Assembly: GCA_036644375.1 (NCBI GenBank)
Contig: JAVXQD010000043.1
Location: forward strand, 1-18,308
Source of the DNA: CALWZE01 sp036644375
GTDB taxonomy: Bacteria; Bacillota; Clostridia; Oscillospirales; Ruminococcaceae
Length of the DNA stretch: 18,308 nt
Direction: 5' to 3'
The position numbers were made by a program, and so were the translations under genes. Positions 7,975 to 15,931 of the stretch are shown in pieces. The notes under the pieces were generated by a model. That model was not told the origin of the DNA. It saw only the letters and a list, made by a program, of their open reading frames with translations, and ran no database searches. The number at the start of each line of letters is the position of its first letter. The stretch's first letter is position 1.

Positions 7975-9097
7975 TTTTGCCTCCCTCACGCTGGGCAATG
8001 CGAAGCAGCTGACCTCGTCTGTCCTTGACTCTGCGCTTTTTTGTTTCATACATAATCAGAGCAATTGTGATGACTGCGTAGGAGATAAACACGCGGAAAT
8101 ATTCTCCGATCATCGAGTCACCGGTGATTACAGCGCCTGCCGACGGTGCTACAATGAACATAAGATGGAACAGGACAACACCCAAGAACACGTTGCCGAT
8201 AGAGGCTCTGTCAACAGACGCGCCTCCGACGAGCAGTGCTGCGATGCAGAACATGCCTATCTGGGTGTGCGAGCTGTAGGTTGAGAGGTTGCCCATATTC
8301 TGAAGATAGATAACCATGCCGAGACCGGCACAGACTGTGGACATGACGATTGCGATGATTCTGGTTCGGTCAACATTGATGCCGGCGTCACGTGCAACCT
8401 CCATATCCTGACCGACTGCGCGCATGTCCTGTCCGAGCTTGGTTTTGCGAAACCACACTATGAACACACAGAGCAGACCGGCAAGGAGCAGCGGCAGCAC
8501 GGGAATTTTTACACCGCCTATGTGTATGGCAAACAGATTGTCAAGACACTGTCTCATATTCAAAAGACTGACAGTGTTGCGTATTCCATAGCCTCTGGAC
8601 GCCTCAATTGAGGGATGAATAATCGGGACAATCGAACCCATCATGTACAGCACGAAAAGCATATACAGACCGTTCATAAAGAAGCTGATAATATAGCTGG
8701 TAATCATCTCTCTGCCCTTGGAGCGGTTGAGAAGCTTTCCGCAGAATATCCCGAGCAGTACTGAGATTGGAATTGAGATAATCATCGCGAGTATAACGCC
8801 GGGGATTCCCCAAATCTGCCAGTCTGCAACGAATATCAGACCGATTTGACCCGCCATTGCGCCGAGCGTCATTCCGAAGTTGAGCCCCATGCCCGCCATA
8901 ATCGGGATAAGAAGACTGAGTATCAGAAAGGTGTTTCGGCTCATTCTGGTGAGTATTTCATTTAACAGATAACTCGGTGAAAAGCCGGAGATTGGAATGC
9001 AGATGGCACAAAACAAAATAAACATCAGTGGAACAGTGTTGTTTTGTATCAGCTCGCGAAGCGACTTTTTTTTACCTGAATTTATTTTTGAGTTCAT
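7964..9097 (-). CDS. ABC importer permease, RbsC/BPD_transp_2 type (second permease)
   Basis: This 377-residue, strongly hydrophobic protein has about eight to ten membrane segments. It carries the conserved core of sugar/nucleoside-type permeases: GLNFGMTLGAMAGQIG early, and the coupling-helix region with AGINVDRTRIIAIVMST and ALLVGGASVDRASIGNV late. It belongs to the branched-chain amino acid/ribose permease superfamily. Its ATG overlaps the stop of the upstream permease by four nt (ATGA), with GGAGGGG upstream, so the two are translationally coupled. It probably forms a heterodimeric channel with that permease. The substrate is not readable from sequence. Confidence 0.95.
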   Translation of the reverse strand: MNSKINSGKKKSLRELIQNNTVPLMFILFCAICIPISGFSPSYLLNEILTRMSRNTFLILSLLIPIMAGMGLNFGMTLGAMAGQIGLIFVADWQIWGIPGVILAMIISIPISVLLGIFCGKLLNRSKGREMITSYIISFFMNGLYMLFVLYMMGSIVPIIHPSIEASRGYGIRNTVSLLNMRQCLDNLFAIHIGGVKIPVLPLLLAGLLCVFIVWFRKTKLGQDMRAVGQDMEVARDAGINVDRTRIIAIVMSTVCAGLGMVIYLQNMGNLSTYSSHTQIGMFCIAALLVGGASVDRASIGNVFLGVVLFHLMFIVAPSAGAVITGDSMIGEYFRVFISYAVITIALIMYETKKRRVKDRRGQLLRIAQREGGKSEK

Positions 9098-10170
9098 TTT
9101 GACCCCTCCGTCTTCCGAGTCAGAGCATAGAGAATCATGCCCTGTGAAACAACAACGCGGATGACCTCGCTCATATCCATATGGATCATTGAATTCATTA
9201 CCGTAGGCGTCATGGTGACTAATCCCTGAAACAGGAATGTACCGATAATGACATTGGCAATTGAAGCCTTGTTGACCGAAGCACCTCCGATTAAAATTGC
9301 GGATACGGTGGGAAGTGCCATAAAGAACGGAGCATTATAGAGCTGAATAAATCCGAAGCCCTGCTGATAAACCAGAATGCCCACAGCTCCGAGCCAGGTG
9401 GACATGACAACCGAAAGCATTCTTGTCCTGTCAATATTGATACCGGACGCTTTGGCAAAGGTCGGATTTGAGCCAACAGCAGTCATTGCGGTGCCTGTCT
9501 TTGTGTGAAGGAAAGCCCACATCAAAAACGCAAGCAGGGCAAAGAAGAGCAGACTGCCGACGGGAATCGAGAGCTTTCCGATATTGATTTGAAGAAAGTT
9601 GGCAAGAACTTTATCGTAAAAGCCCTCAAGTGATATTGTGGTTCTCAGTCCCTTGCCGGACAGACCCCAGACCATCGTCGGGCTGGTGTATGGCAGCAAG
9701 AGCCACATCATACACATAAAGGAAACCGATGAGAATCCGACATAGGTGGCAATCATCATCTCGCCGCCCTTAATCTTGTTCAGCAGCCATCCGTAACCGC
9801 CGCCGAGCAGCAGTGCAAACGGCGTGGCAATGAGTATCGCAATAAAGAAGCTCATGCCGCCCTTGAAACCGAGCTGGATTGACATGGTTGCGCCGAGAAG
9901 ACCGGAGACGATACCGAGCGGAAGACCGAAGTTCAGTCCGCAGCCCGAATGCACCATCGGCACCATTGCGAGAACAAGCACCGCATTCCAGCTGAAGCGG
10001 TTGATTGTATTTGTGATTTGAGTCGTAAAGTCAACGCCGACAATCGGCGCCATTATGAAGAGAAGCATAAGGAATCCGGCGATAATCAATCTTGGCAGAC
10101 CGAAGTTGTCAACAAATTCCTTGAGTTTAGTCTTGCTTCCGAGCGCTATTGAGCCATTTGATTTATCCAT
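9094..10170 (-). CDS. ABC importer permease, RbsC/BPD_transp_2 type (first permease)
   Basis: This 358-residue polytopic membrane protein is paralogous to the next gene. Shared landmarks are GCGLNFGLPLGIVSGLLGA, AVGSNPTFAKASGINIDRTRMLSVVMST, and AILIGGASVNKASIANVIIGTFLF. The start ATG has GGAGGA nine nt upstream, 13 nt after the ATPase stop. Two distinct permeases with one dual ATPase is the standard plan of nucleoside/BmpA-like and some sugar importers. It would form half of the translocation pore in the cytoplasmic membrane. Confidence 0.95.
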   Translation of the reverse strand: MDKSNGSIALGSKTKLKEFVDNFGLPRLIIAGFLMLLFIMAPIVGVDFTTQITNTINRFSWNAVLVLAMVPMVHSGCGLNFGLPLGIVSGLLGATMSIQLGFKGGMSFFIAILIATPFALLLGGGYGWLLNKIKGGEMMIATYVGFSSVSFMCMMWLLLPYTSPTMVWGLSGKGLRTTISLEGFYDKVLANFLQINIGKLSIPVGSLLFFALLAFLMWAFLHTKTGTAMTAVGSNPTFAKASGINIDRTRMLSVVMSTWLGAVGILVYQQGFGFIQLYNAPFFMALPTVSAILIGGASVNKASIANVIIGTFLFQGLVTMTPTVMNSMIHMDMSEVIRVVVSQGMILYALTRKTEGSK

Positions 10171-10183
10171 GCTGATTTCCTCC

Positions 10184-11773
10184 TTATTTAACCTGGCTGA
10201 CCATCAGCATACCGAATTCTTCCGAAGATTCGGTTGCCGGAAGAATCCCGGCGATTTTACCGCCCGAAACGATGGCAATTCGGCCACAGGTCGTTCTCAA
10301 TTCCTCAAGCTCTGACGATATCATAACGACCGTGACGCCGTACTCTCGGTTGAACTTCTTCAATGCGTCCAGAACCAGCGCTTTGGCGCCGACGTCGATA
10401 CCTCTTGTCGGCTCGGACACAAACAGAAATCTCGGCTCAAGCGCAAACGCCTTTGCAAGACACACCTTCTGCTGATTTCCGCCGGACAGCTCATTTGCTT
10501 TTTGCAGTGAGCCGGTACATTTAATCTGGAGCTCGTCGATGTATTTTTGTGTCACGTCACGAATTGCTTTTTTATCTCGCCATGTGATCAGACCGCCCAG
10601 ATATTTTTTCAGGAATTTGTCCTGAATCTGCATGGCTGAAAACGAGATGTTCCACTCGAGAGACTCTTCAAGCAGCAAGCCGACGCCTCGTCTGTCTTCG
10701 GAAACAAAAGCGAGAGAGGAATCAAGACACTGTCTCGGGGAGTTCAGCGGAATCGTCTTGCCGTCAAATTCAACGGTGCCGCCCGCGCTGTAAAGACCCA
10801 TAACTCCGTTTGGAATGCCGAGCTTTCCCTGACCTGCCAAGCCGCCGATACCGAAAATTTCGCCTTCCTTGATGTCGAGGTCGATGTTGCGCACGGTCTC
10901 ACCGGGCATATCCACCCACAGGTCGCGGATGGACATAATGGTTTTGGCGTTAGGATCTACAACGGCGTCCGTGTGTGATGAGGCTTTTATGGTTCTGCCC
11001 ACCATACATTTTGTGATGTCCGCAATATCCGTTTCCTTCGCGGGAACATCCTTTACGACATATCCGTCGCGCATGATAACAACCTTGTCGCAGACCGCAA
11101 GAATTTCATGAAGACGGTGAGTGATGAAAATCACGGCTATGCCTTTTGCCGCCATGCCGCGTATCGAGGTCAACAGAGACTCTGCCTCCTGTTCGGTCAA
11201 AACGGCAGTCGGCTCGTCGAGAATCAGAAGCTTAAGATGCTTTTTGCTGAGCTCACGGGCGATTTCGGTGAACTGCTTGTGACCCACGGGCATATCGCTG
11301 ATTACCATGCTTGCGTCAATCGTGACGCCCATCTTTTCAATGGCCTGATCTGACCGAATGGTCATTTCTTTATAGTCAATGGTGTCCAATCTGCTTCCGA
11401 AAACTTCCGAGATTACATTCTTTTTCTTTGGCTCACGGTTGAGCAGGATATTCTCGGTGGCCGTGAAGCCCGGAATTAAGGAAAACTCTTGATGCACCAT
11501 ACCGATTCCCACATTCAGCGCGTCGAACGGAGTCGAAAAGCTTATCTTTTCGCCGTTGATCAGGATATCACCCTCATATCCGCCGGTCTCTTTGATAATG
11601 TCCATACCAAACAGGAGCTTCATTAAGGTGGTCTTACCCGCTCCGTTTTCACCGACAAGACCGAGAACTTCTCCGGCATTGAGCGTGAGGTTGATATCAG
11701 TCAAGACTTGATTTCCGAAGAAATCCTTCTTGATGTTTTTCATCTCCAATAAAGGAGCGTTATTATTGCTCAT
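10184..11773 (-). CDS. ABC importer ATPase with two nucleotide-binding domains (RbsA/MglA-like)
   Basis: This 529-residue protein has two fused ATPase halves. The first has Walker A GENGAGKTT (41-49), Walker B LLILDEPTA (182-190), H-loop H219, and a weakened signature MPVGHKQ (161-167). The second has a Walker A that has lost the Lys-Thr pair (GGLAGQGKLG, 310-319), a good signature LSGGNQQK (429-436), and a Walker B in which Asp is Ser (FVSEPTRGID, 451-460). Asymmetry of this kind is known in RbsA/MglA proteins. It powers import of the ligand delivered by the upstream lipoprotein. ATGs at 11779 and 11773 are both possible; the weak GGA upstream is better spaced for 11773. A hairpin separates it from the lipoprotein gene. 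Confidence 0.95.
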   Translation of the reverse strand: MSNNNAPLLEMKNIKKDFFGNQVLTDINLTLNAGEVLGLVGENGAGKTTLMKLLFGMDIIKETGGYEGDILINGEKISFSTPFDALNVGIGMVHQEFSLIPGFTATENILLNREPKKKNVISEVFGSRLDTIDYKEMTIRSDQAIEKMGVTIDASMVISDMPVGHKQFTEIARELSKKHLKLLILDEPTAVLTEQEAESLLTSIRGMAAKGIAVIFITHRLHEILAVCDKVVIMRDGYVVKDVPAKETDIADITKCMVGRTIKASSHTDAVVDPNAKTIMSIRDLWVDMPGETVRNIDLDIKEGEIFGIGGLAGQGKLGIPNGVMGLYSAGGTVEFDGKTIPLNSPRQCLDSSLAFVSEDRRGVGLLLEESLEWNISFSAMQIQDKFLKKYLGGLITWRDKKAIRDVTQKYIDELQIKCTGSLQKANELSGGNQQKVCLAKAFALEPRFLFVSEPTRGIDVGAKALVLDALKKFNREYGVTVVMISSELEELRTTCGRIAIVSGGKIAGILPATESSEEFGMLMVSQVK

Positions 11774-11793
11774 AGTCATTTCCCATCTAAAAC

Positions 11794-11827
11794 GTAAGAG
11801 AGGGGGGGTAAATCCCTCCCCTCTTAC
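11794..11827 (-). terminator. Intercistronic hairpin between lipoprotein and ATPase genes
   Basis: GTAAGAG pairs with CTCTTAC, and the stem continues through G-rich and C-rich tracts around a five-nt loop. On the minus strand only GTTTTAG follows, so it is a weak terminator or an mRNA-stabilising structure. This would let the binding protein be made in excess over the membrane subunits. Confidence 0.6.
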
Positions 11828-11857
11828 ATTTAAAACTAATATTCTTAATAAAGCGAC

Positions 11858-13084
11858 TTACTTGATGGAGAAGTATTTCTCCGGAACCTCAATCTTTGTT
11901 GAGCCCATGAAGTGGCCGGGGTTGCCCATGATGTATGTGTCCTGATATACGAGGAATACATTGTCGGACTTAACGCCTGTCTCCAGGTTGGTGTAGCCGG
12001 AGCCATTCCACTCAGCCTTGGGTGAGAACACCTGATATGCCTTTGCGATATCGTCGATGTCACAAAGCTCGCTCTCGCCGTTGATGACATTCATAGCATG
12101 CTGTGCAAGACCTGCGGTTGTTGTGTAGCCATAGGAATATGCCCATGTGCCAAAGTGATCTGCGCCGCCCTTTTCATTGATGGTGGCTTCGACCTTTGTA
12201 AGAATCTTTTCAATGTCGCCGGCTTCGGCTGTCAGGTCAAGACCCAGTGCGCCCGGATAACCCATAAGCGGGGAGGGAAGGTCTGCTTCGATGAAGTAAC
12301 CGCCATATGCAAGCAGCTGTTTGAGAAGCGGCTCGGTGTGTGCGTCGTTTGTGCAGAAATAAGCGGCGTTCTTGCCGTACTTCTCGACCCACTCGGGAAC
12401 CTTCTCAAGGATATATGCCTGAGCGCCGGCAACGCCGACATCGGTTGTGGGGTCAGGAGCTGTCTCAAGTATAAACTCCATACCGAATTCCTCGCATGCC
12501 GCTTTCATGACGGCAACACGGCGGCTCATTGTCTCATAAGCCATGTGGCGCGGGAAAGAGATATGAACGAATGAATCACAGCCCAGCTCGTGAGCAGTGC
12601 GGATGATAAGATATCCGCGTGCGACGAAGTCGTTGTTGCAGACAAGGTCTGCTGCGCTTCCGATTTCGGGGAGATCCTCATGTGACTCACCGGCGATGCA
12701 GATGATGTCGGGGCGGCTTTCCTTGATTTTGCGGAATGCCTCAGTTGTTCCGGGAACAGCCTGATTGACAATAATCGCCTTCATGTCCTTGTCGTCCGAC
12801 AGGTTGACAATAGTCTGGATTGTGGTTTCAAGCTCTTCTGTGAAGTTGTCCGGATATATGGCAAGTTTGACCTTGTCCTCGCCGTACAATTCCTGGAATG
12901 CCTCTGCGCCGCGTCTGTCGTCCTCAGATTGAGAGACGGAACCGGTCACAATACCGATGTGGACTTCCTCGCCGGGCTTCTCTGTATTTTCCGGTGCTTC
13001 GGGAGTCTGTGTGTTTGTGCTGCCACATCCGATAAGCGTGAGGATGATGCCAACTACAAGCAAGATGCTGATAAGCTTTTTCAT
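11858..13084 (-). CDS. DUF3798-type solute-binding lipoprotein of an ABC importer
   Basis: This 408-residue protein has a lipoprotein signal peptide (MKKLISILLVVGIILTLIGC) with lipobox L17-I18-G19-C20, followed by a Thr/Pro/Glu-rich linker. The body begins with a periplasmic-binding-protein first strand (VHIGIVTGSVSQSEDD) and continues as an alternating alpha/beta fold (MKAIIVNQAVPGT, IICIAGESHE, AAYFCTNDAHTEPLLKQLL). I recognise it as resembling DUF3798 proteins. The upstream frame extends to 13120, but the ATG at 13084 has GGAGG six nt upstream and gives the correct signal peptide. It is first in the ABC operon and should capture the ligand at the outer face of the membrane. The ligand is unknown. 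Confidence 0.9.
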   Translation of the reverse strand: MKKLISILLVVGIILTLIGCGSTNTQTPEAPENTEKPGEEVHIGIVTGSVSQSEDDRRGAEAFQELYGEDKVKLAIYPDNFTEELETTIQTIVNLSDDKDMKAIIVNQAVPGTTEAFRKIKESRPDIICIAGESHEDLPEIGSAADLVCNNDFVARGYLIIRTAHELGCDSFVHISFPRHMAYETMSRRVAVMKAACEEFGMEFILETAPDPTTDVGVAGAQAYILEKVPEWVEKYGKNAAYFCTNDAHTEPLLKQLLAYGGYFIEADLPSPLMGYPGALGLDLTAEAGDIEKILTKVEATINEKGGADHFGTWAYSYGYTTTAGLAQHAMNVINGESELCDIDDIAKAYQVFSPKAEWNGSGYTNLETGVKSDNVFLVYQDTYIMGNPGHFMGSTKIEVPEKYFSIK

Positions 13085-13129
13085 GTATAACCTCCATTTT
13101 TTTTTATAAGAAAGAAACAAGCTTTTTTT

Positions 13130-13157
13130 ATTGTAGCATATGCAGATGTTTTGTCAA
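13130..13157 (-). promoter_or_regulatory. Promoter of the ABC importer operon
   Basis: On the minus strand, a perfect TTGACA (13157-13152), a 16-nt spacer and TACAAT (13135-13130) preceded by TGC form an extended -10. The leader to the lipoprotein start would be about 38 nt. An imperfect palindrome (13163-13177) abuts the -35 and is a candidate operator. Confidence 0.8.
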
Positions 13158-13464
13158 TGGCAGAAACCCGGTTTTTCGCATCAATTTAATCAAATATCAG
13201 GTTAAAGCGGCAAATCGGCATTTGAATGCGGTGTCAGCAGTCCGAACCACACTGTAATCGCATCAACAGAATTGATTTACAACTAAAATAATCGCCGTGC
13301 TGACCGTGATAAGAGTCAGCATGTCGGTATGTGTATTGACGGGGAAAACCCTGCAAAATCCATGCCGTTTGCAGCCGATTTACTTGACTTCTCAGCTGCA
13401 TAAAGTTATTCTTTTTTCAGAGATATCGATGTCGGTACAGATCAGCTTGAGAGGAGAAAACGGT
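13158..13464. promoter_or_regulatory. Divergent control region between ABC operon and AraC-family gene
   Basis: Together with the importer promoter and leader, this is about 380 nt without a convincing gene. It contains an imperfect palindrome at 13163-13177, a perfect inverted repeat TGCTGAC-N10-GTCAGCA at 13298-13321, and a plus-strand promoter candidate TTGACT-17-TATTCT (13384-13389, 13407-13412) whose start near 13419 serves the AraC-family gene. Confidence 0.5.
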
Positions 13465-14385
13465 TTGGAGAATGTTCACAGCGTTACATTTCGCAATGAG
13501 AGCAAGGAAGAATTACTGCCGAATTTTGAAGAGGCTTTTCCGTACATATGCTCCTGTGCAGAGCTTGATAAGTTTGCAGACTGCTTCGCTCCGTGGCATT
13601 GGCATAAAGCGGTAGAGCTGTTCTACATCCAAAAAGGCGTTTTGGAATACTATACCCCAAAGGGAAAAACAGTCTTTCCGACAGGCTCCGGCGGGCTTGT
13701 CAACACCAATATTCTGCATACAACCAAGCCGCAGGACGGGGTGAGAAATACGACTCAGCTTGAGCATATCTTTGACACCTCGTTTATCAGCGGGCAGCAC
13801 GGAAGCTTGATTGAACAAAAATATGTCACGCCGATTACTGCGGCACCGCAAATTGAGCTGATTGCCGTGTACCCGGAAAACACGGCACAAGTGGAGCTGC
13901 TTAAACTGATATCCGAATCATTTTTGCTTTCAAAGAGCGATTGCGCCTATGAGCTGCGCCTGCGCGCCATGCTTTCCGAAATATGGTGCCGATTGCTGGA
14001 GCTGTCCGAGCCGCTGCGCAGGGAGTGCGGTATTTACAATAAAACCACCGATAAAATCAAGCCGATGATGATTTGGATTCATGAACACTATGCGGAGAAG
14101 CTCACAACCGCCGAGATTGCCGATGCCGCTTTTATCAGCGAGAGAGAATGCTTTCGGTCATTTCACGAATGCCTCCACATGACCCCCATGGAGTATGTGA
14201 GCGGTTATCGCCTGCAAAAGGCATGCCATTTACTGGTGGAGGGCAACATGCCGATTACGAGCATAGGTCTTATCTGCGGGCTTGGAAGCAGCAGCTATTT
14301 CGGCAAAATCTTTCGTCAGCGCAATGGGTGTACACCTGCGGAGTATCGCCGCAAATGGCAGAATCGTGATAGTATCGGGCGGTAA
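13465..14385 (+). CDS. AraC-family transcriptional regulator with cupin-type sensor domain
   Basis: The product is 306 residues from a TTG at 13465, which has AGGAG eight nt upstream. The frame is open to 13297, but upstream starts lack a ribosome binding site and precede the likely promoter. Residues 40-90 (PWHWHKAVELFYIQKGVLEYYT) look like the cupin sensor fold of AraC proteins. Residues 200-300 form the double helix-turn-helix: LTTAEIADAAFISERECFRSFHECLHMTPMEYV and ITSIGLICGLGSSSYFGKIFRQRNGCTPAEYRR. It is divergent from the DUF3798 ABC operon, so it most likely senses the imported ligand or a derivative and controls that operon. Confidence 0.93.
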   Translation: MENVHSVTFRNESKEELLPNFEEAFPYICSCAELDKFADCFAPWHWHKAVELFYIQKGVLEYYTPKGKTVFPTGSGGLVNTNILHTTKPQDGVRNTTQLEHIFDTSFISGQHGSLIEQKYVTPITAAPQIELIAVYPENTAQVELLKLISESFLLSKSDCAYELRLRAMLSEIWCRLLELSEPLRRECGIYNKTTDKIKPMMIWIHEHYAEKLTTAEIADAAFISERECFRSFHECLHMTPMEYVSGYRLQKACHLLVEGNMPITSIGLICGLGSSSYFGKIFRQRNGCTPAEYRRKWQNRDSIGR

Positions 14386-14413
14386 TCAGATATTTTCATA
14401 GAGAATATTGCAC

Positions 14414-14488
14414 TATAATGATACTTGCAAGGAAGAATTGCAAGCGGCATAATGTGCGAATTGCAGTCACCCTTCGGTGGCTGTTTTT
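14414..14488 (+). promoter_or_regulatory. Leader with -10 element, inverted repeat and terminator hairpin upstream of the PHP pair
   Basis: A TATAAT at 14414-14419 (no good -35) is followed by a perfect inverted repeat CTTGCAA-N7-TTGCAAG (14424-14444), then the intrinsic terminator at 14464-14488. The layout could be an attenuator, or simply the end of the AraC-family transcript next to a new promoter. Confidence 0.35.
14464..14488 (+). terminator. Rho-independent terminator after the AraC-family gene
   Basis: The eight-bp stem CAGTCACC/GGTGGCTG (one G-T pair) with a CTTC loop is followed by five T. It ends only 21 nt before the next start codon. Confidence 0.8.
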
Positions 14489-14509
14489 CTCAAGAAAGGT
14501 GGAAATACT

Positions 14510-14749
14510 ATGATTAAGCTGAAAGTTTTTAACATGGAGGAATTTCTGCGTGCTGTGAACGGATGCACCGGTGCGGTGAAGCTGATAGAGTCGGATGGCA
14601 GTAAGCGAGACATCAACAAGCAATTTGAAATTCAATCGGATTTGCGGCGCAGGCACAGCGACAGCCGGCACTGCTTGGGGCTTACGCTGGATATTCCAAA
14701 CCCAAAGGACTATTTTAAAATCGTTTATTTCATCATTGGAGATTGCTGA
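14510..14749 (+). CDS. Small conserved-looking protein coupled to a PHP phosphoesterase
   Basis: This 79-residue protein starts at ATG 14510 with AGGTGG upstream. The sequence alternates as beta-alpha-beta: IKLKVFN, MEEFLRAVNGCTG, AVKLIES, then a basic middle and a C-terminal segment PNPKDYFKIVYFIIGDC. It has no signal peptide or catalytic motif. An HPr-like small fold is conceivable from the strand-helix order, but this is only a guess. It ends one nt before the PHP-domain gene, so the two are almost certainly co-translated, and a role as regulator or partner of that enzyme is inferred from position only. Confidence 0.8.
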   Translation: MIKLKVFNMEEFLRAVNGCTGAVKLIESDGSKRDINKQFEIQSDLRRRHSDSRHCLGLTLDIPNPKDYFKIVYFIIGDC

Positions 14750-14750
14750 C

Positions 14751-15659
14751 ATGGCAAAAATAGATTTACATATTCACTCACATTGCAGTGACGATGGTGA
14801 GCTTTCATCAGAAGAACTGCTGCGCCTCGGCAAGCAGGCAGGGCTGAATTATATGGCAATTACCGACCACAACACCGTGCGAGGTGTGTCTGCGGTGCTG
14901 GCATCGGCTCGGCAGGTTGGCATTGAGGCTATTTCCGGCGTGGAGCTGGACTGCGTTCATATGGGGCGAAATTTTCATCTGCTCGGCTATGATTTTGATT
15001 ATACGCTGCCTGTATTTGCGGAGATTGAGCAGAGTATAATAAGGCAGGAGCAAGCAGCAGCCGAAGAAAAAATCGCGCGCATTCAAAGGGCAATCGGCGT
15101 CCCCCTCTCTGCCGAGGAGGTGCTTGCCGCCGCAGACGGACATATTGTGACAGGAGAGCTGATTGCGGAGCTTCTGCTGCAAAAGGAGGAGGCACAGCTG
15201 TGTCCTGCACTCCTGCCATATCTTGCGGGCGGCGCACGTTCCGATAACCCATATTTGAACTTTTATTGGGACTACTTCTCACAGGGCAAGCCCGCCTATG
15301 TGCCGATACATTATATTTCTCTGTCCGAAGGCGTTGCGCTGCTTCATGAGGCAGGCGGCATTGCGGTCTTGGCACATCCGGGGCAAAATTTGCAGAGTGA
15401 CTATAATTTTTTGGAGCGGATGCTTGAGATATCAGGCATTGACGGCATCGAGGCATATTCGTCCTACCATGGCAGAATTGAAGCGGCGATGTTTGACATT
15501 GTCGCACAAAGTCACAAATTGCTCGTCACCTGCGGCAGCGATTTCCATGGAAAAATCAAGCCGTCCATTCCGCTTTGCGGACATCGCGCGGATGAAAATA
15601 TGCCCCTCATCATAGACGCGCTCAAAAATTGGGGCATATTAAAGACGACATGCGCATAG
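14751..15659 (+). CDS. PHP-domain phosphoesterase, YciV/TrpH-like
   Basis: This 302-residue protein has the complete PHP metal-binding set: DLHIHSHCSDD (H7, H9, D14), ITDHNT (D39, H40), GVELDC (E65), FHLLGYDFD (H76), LAHPG (H209) and GSDFHG (D264, H266). The length and motif order fit the YciV/TrpH group, which hydrolyses 3',5'-nucleoside bisphosphates and trims 5' ends of RNA oligonucleotides using metal ions. The insert between residues 95 and 180 is the usual helical cap. GGAG lies about eight nt before the ATG, inside the end of the small upstream gene. It is probably cytosolic housekeeping in RNA or sulfur-nucleotide turnover. Confidence 0.93.
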   Translation: MAKIDLHIHSHCSDDGELSSEELLRLGKQAGLNYMAITDHNTVRGVSAVLASARQVGIEAISGVELDCVHMGRNFHLLGYDFDYTLPVFAEIEQSIIRQEQAAAEEKIARIQRAIGVPLSAEEVLAAADGHIVTGELIAELLLQKEEAQLCPALLPYLAGGARSDNPYLNFYWDYFSQGKPAYVPIHYISLSEGVALLHEAGGIAVLAHPGQNLQSDYNFLERMLEISGIDGIEAYSSYHGRIEAAMFDIVAQSHKLLVTCGSDFHGKIKPSIPLCGHRADENMPLIIDALKNWGILKTTCA

Positions 15660-15781
15660 CTGCATACAGCAAAAATCATATTCGGCAGATAAAAACCGCC
15701 AAAGCCATGCCAAGCGTTTCAGTGCTTTCGGATATTTCCGAAGCACTTGTGATACCAATTGGCAAACTATTTGAAACCTGA
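15650..15781 (+). pseudogene. C-terminal remnant of an XRE-family helix-turn-helix regulator
   Basis: A 43-codon frame overlaps the end of the PHP gene. It encodes YSKNHIRQIKTAKAMPSVSV followed by LSDISEALVIPIGKLFET. This matches the pattern of the second half of an HTH_3 domain (recognition helix, then the PS...L..I..AL..P...LF ending). The first two helices are absent, the upstream sequence belongs to the PHP gene, and no ribosome binding site is evident. It is best read as what is left after deletion of a regulator's 5' end. Confidence 0.6.
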
Positions 15782-15790
15782 TAATACCGA

Positions 15791-15820
15791 ACGCCGCCGC
15801 TGATTTGCGGCGGCGTTTTG
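15791..15820 (+). terminator. Rho-independent terminator downstream of the PHP pair
   Basis: The ten-bp stem ACGCCGCCGC/GCGGCGGCGT (15791-15800 with 15807-15816) has a six-nt loop and a short T run (15816-15819). The stem is very stable; the short T tract lowers certainty. Confidence 0.75.
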
Positions 15821-15830
15821 CAGCGCGGTT

Positions 15831-15862
15831 AACGGTTCAAGAACACAAGGGACGGGGGGGGG
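15831..15862. repeat. REP-like repeat, copy 1 (degenerate)
   Basis: It contains ACACAAGGGACGG (15843-15855), shared almost exactly with the copy at 17588-17614, preceded by CGGTTC. It runs into nine consecutive G (15854-15862). Short units of this type with CAAGGGACGGTTC are frequent dispersed repeats in clostridial genomes. Confidence 0.5.
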
Positions 15863-15931
15863 AATGGGTTTTGTAACAGTCTGCCGTCACATATGCTTTT
15901 TTTCGTTGTGTGCGCCCTAAATAATTTCAGA

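Noticed and set aside
13297..13464. N-terminal extension of the AraC-family frame by 56 codons
   Set aside because: No ribosome binding site, no family similarity, and the likely promoter lies inside it; the TTG at 13465 has a good site.
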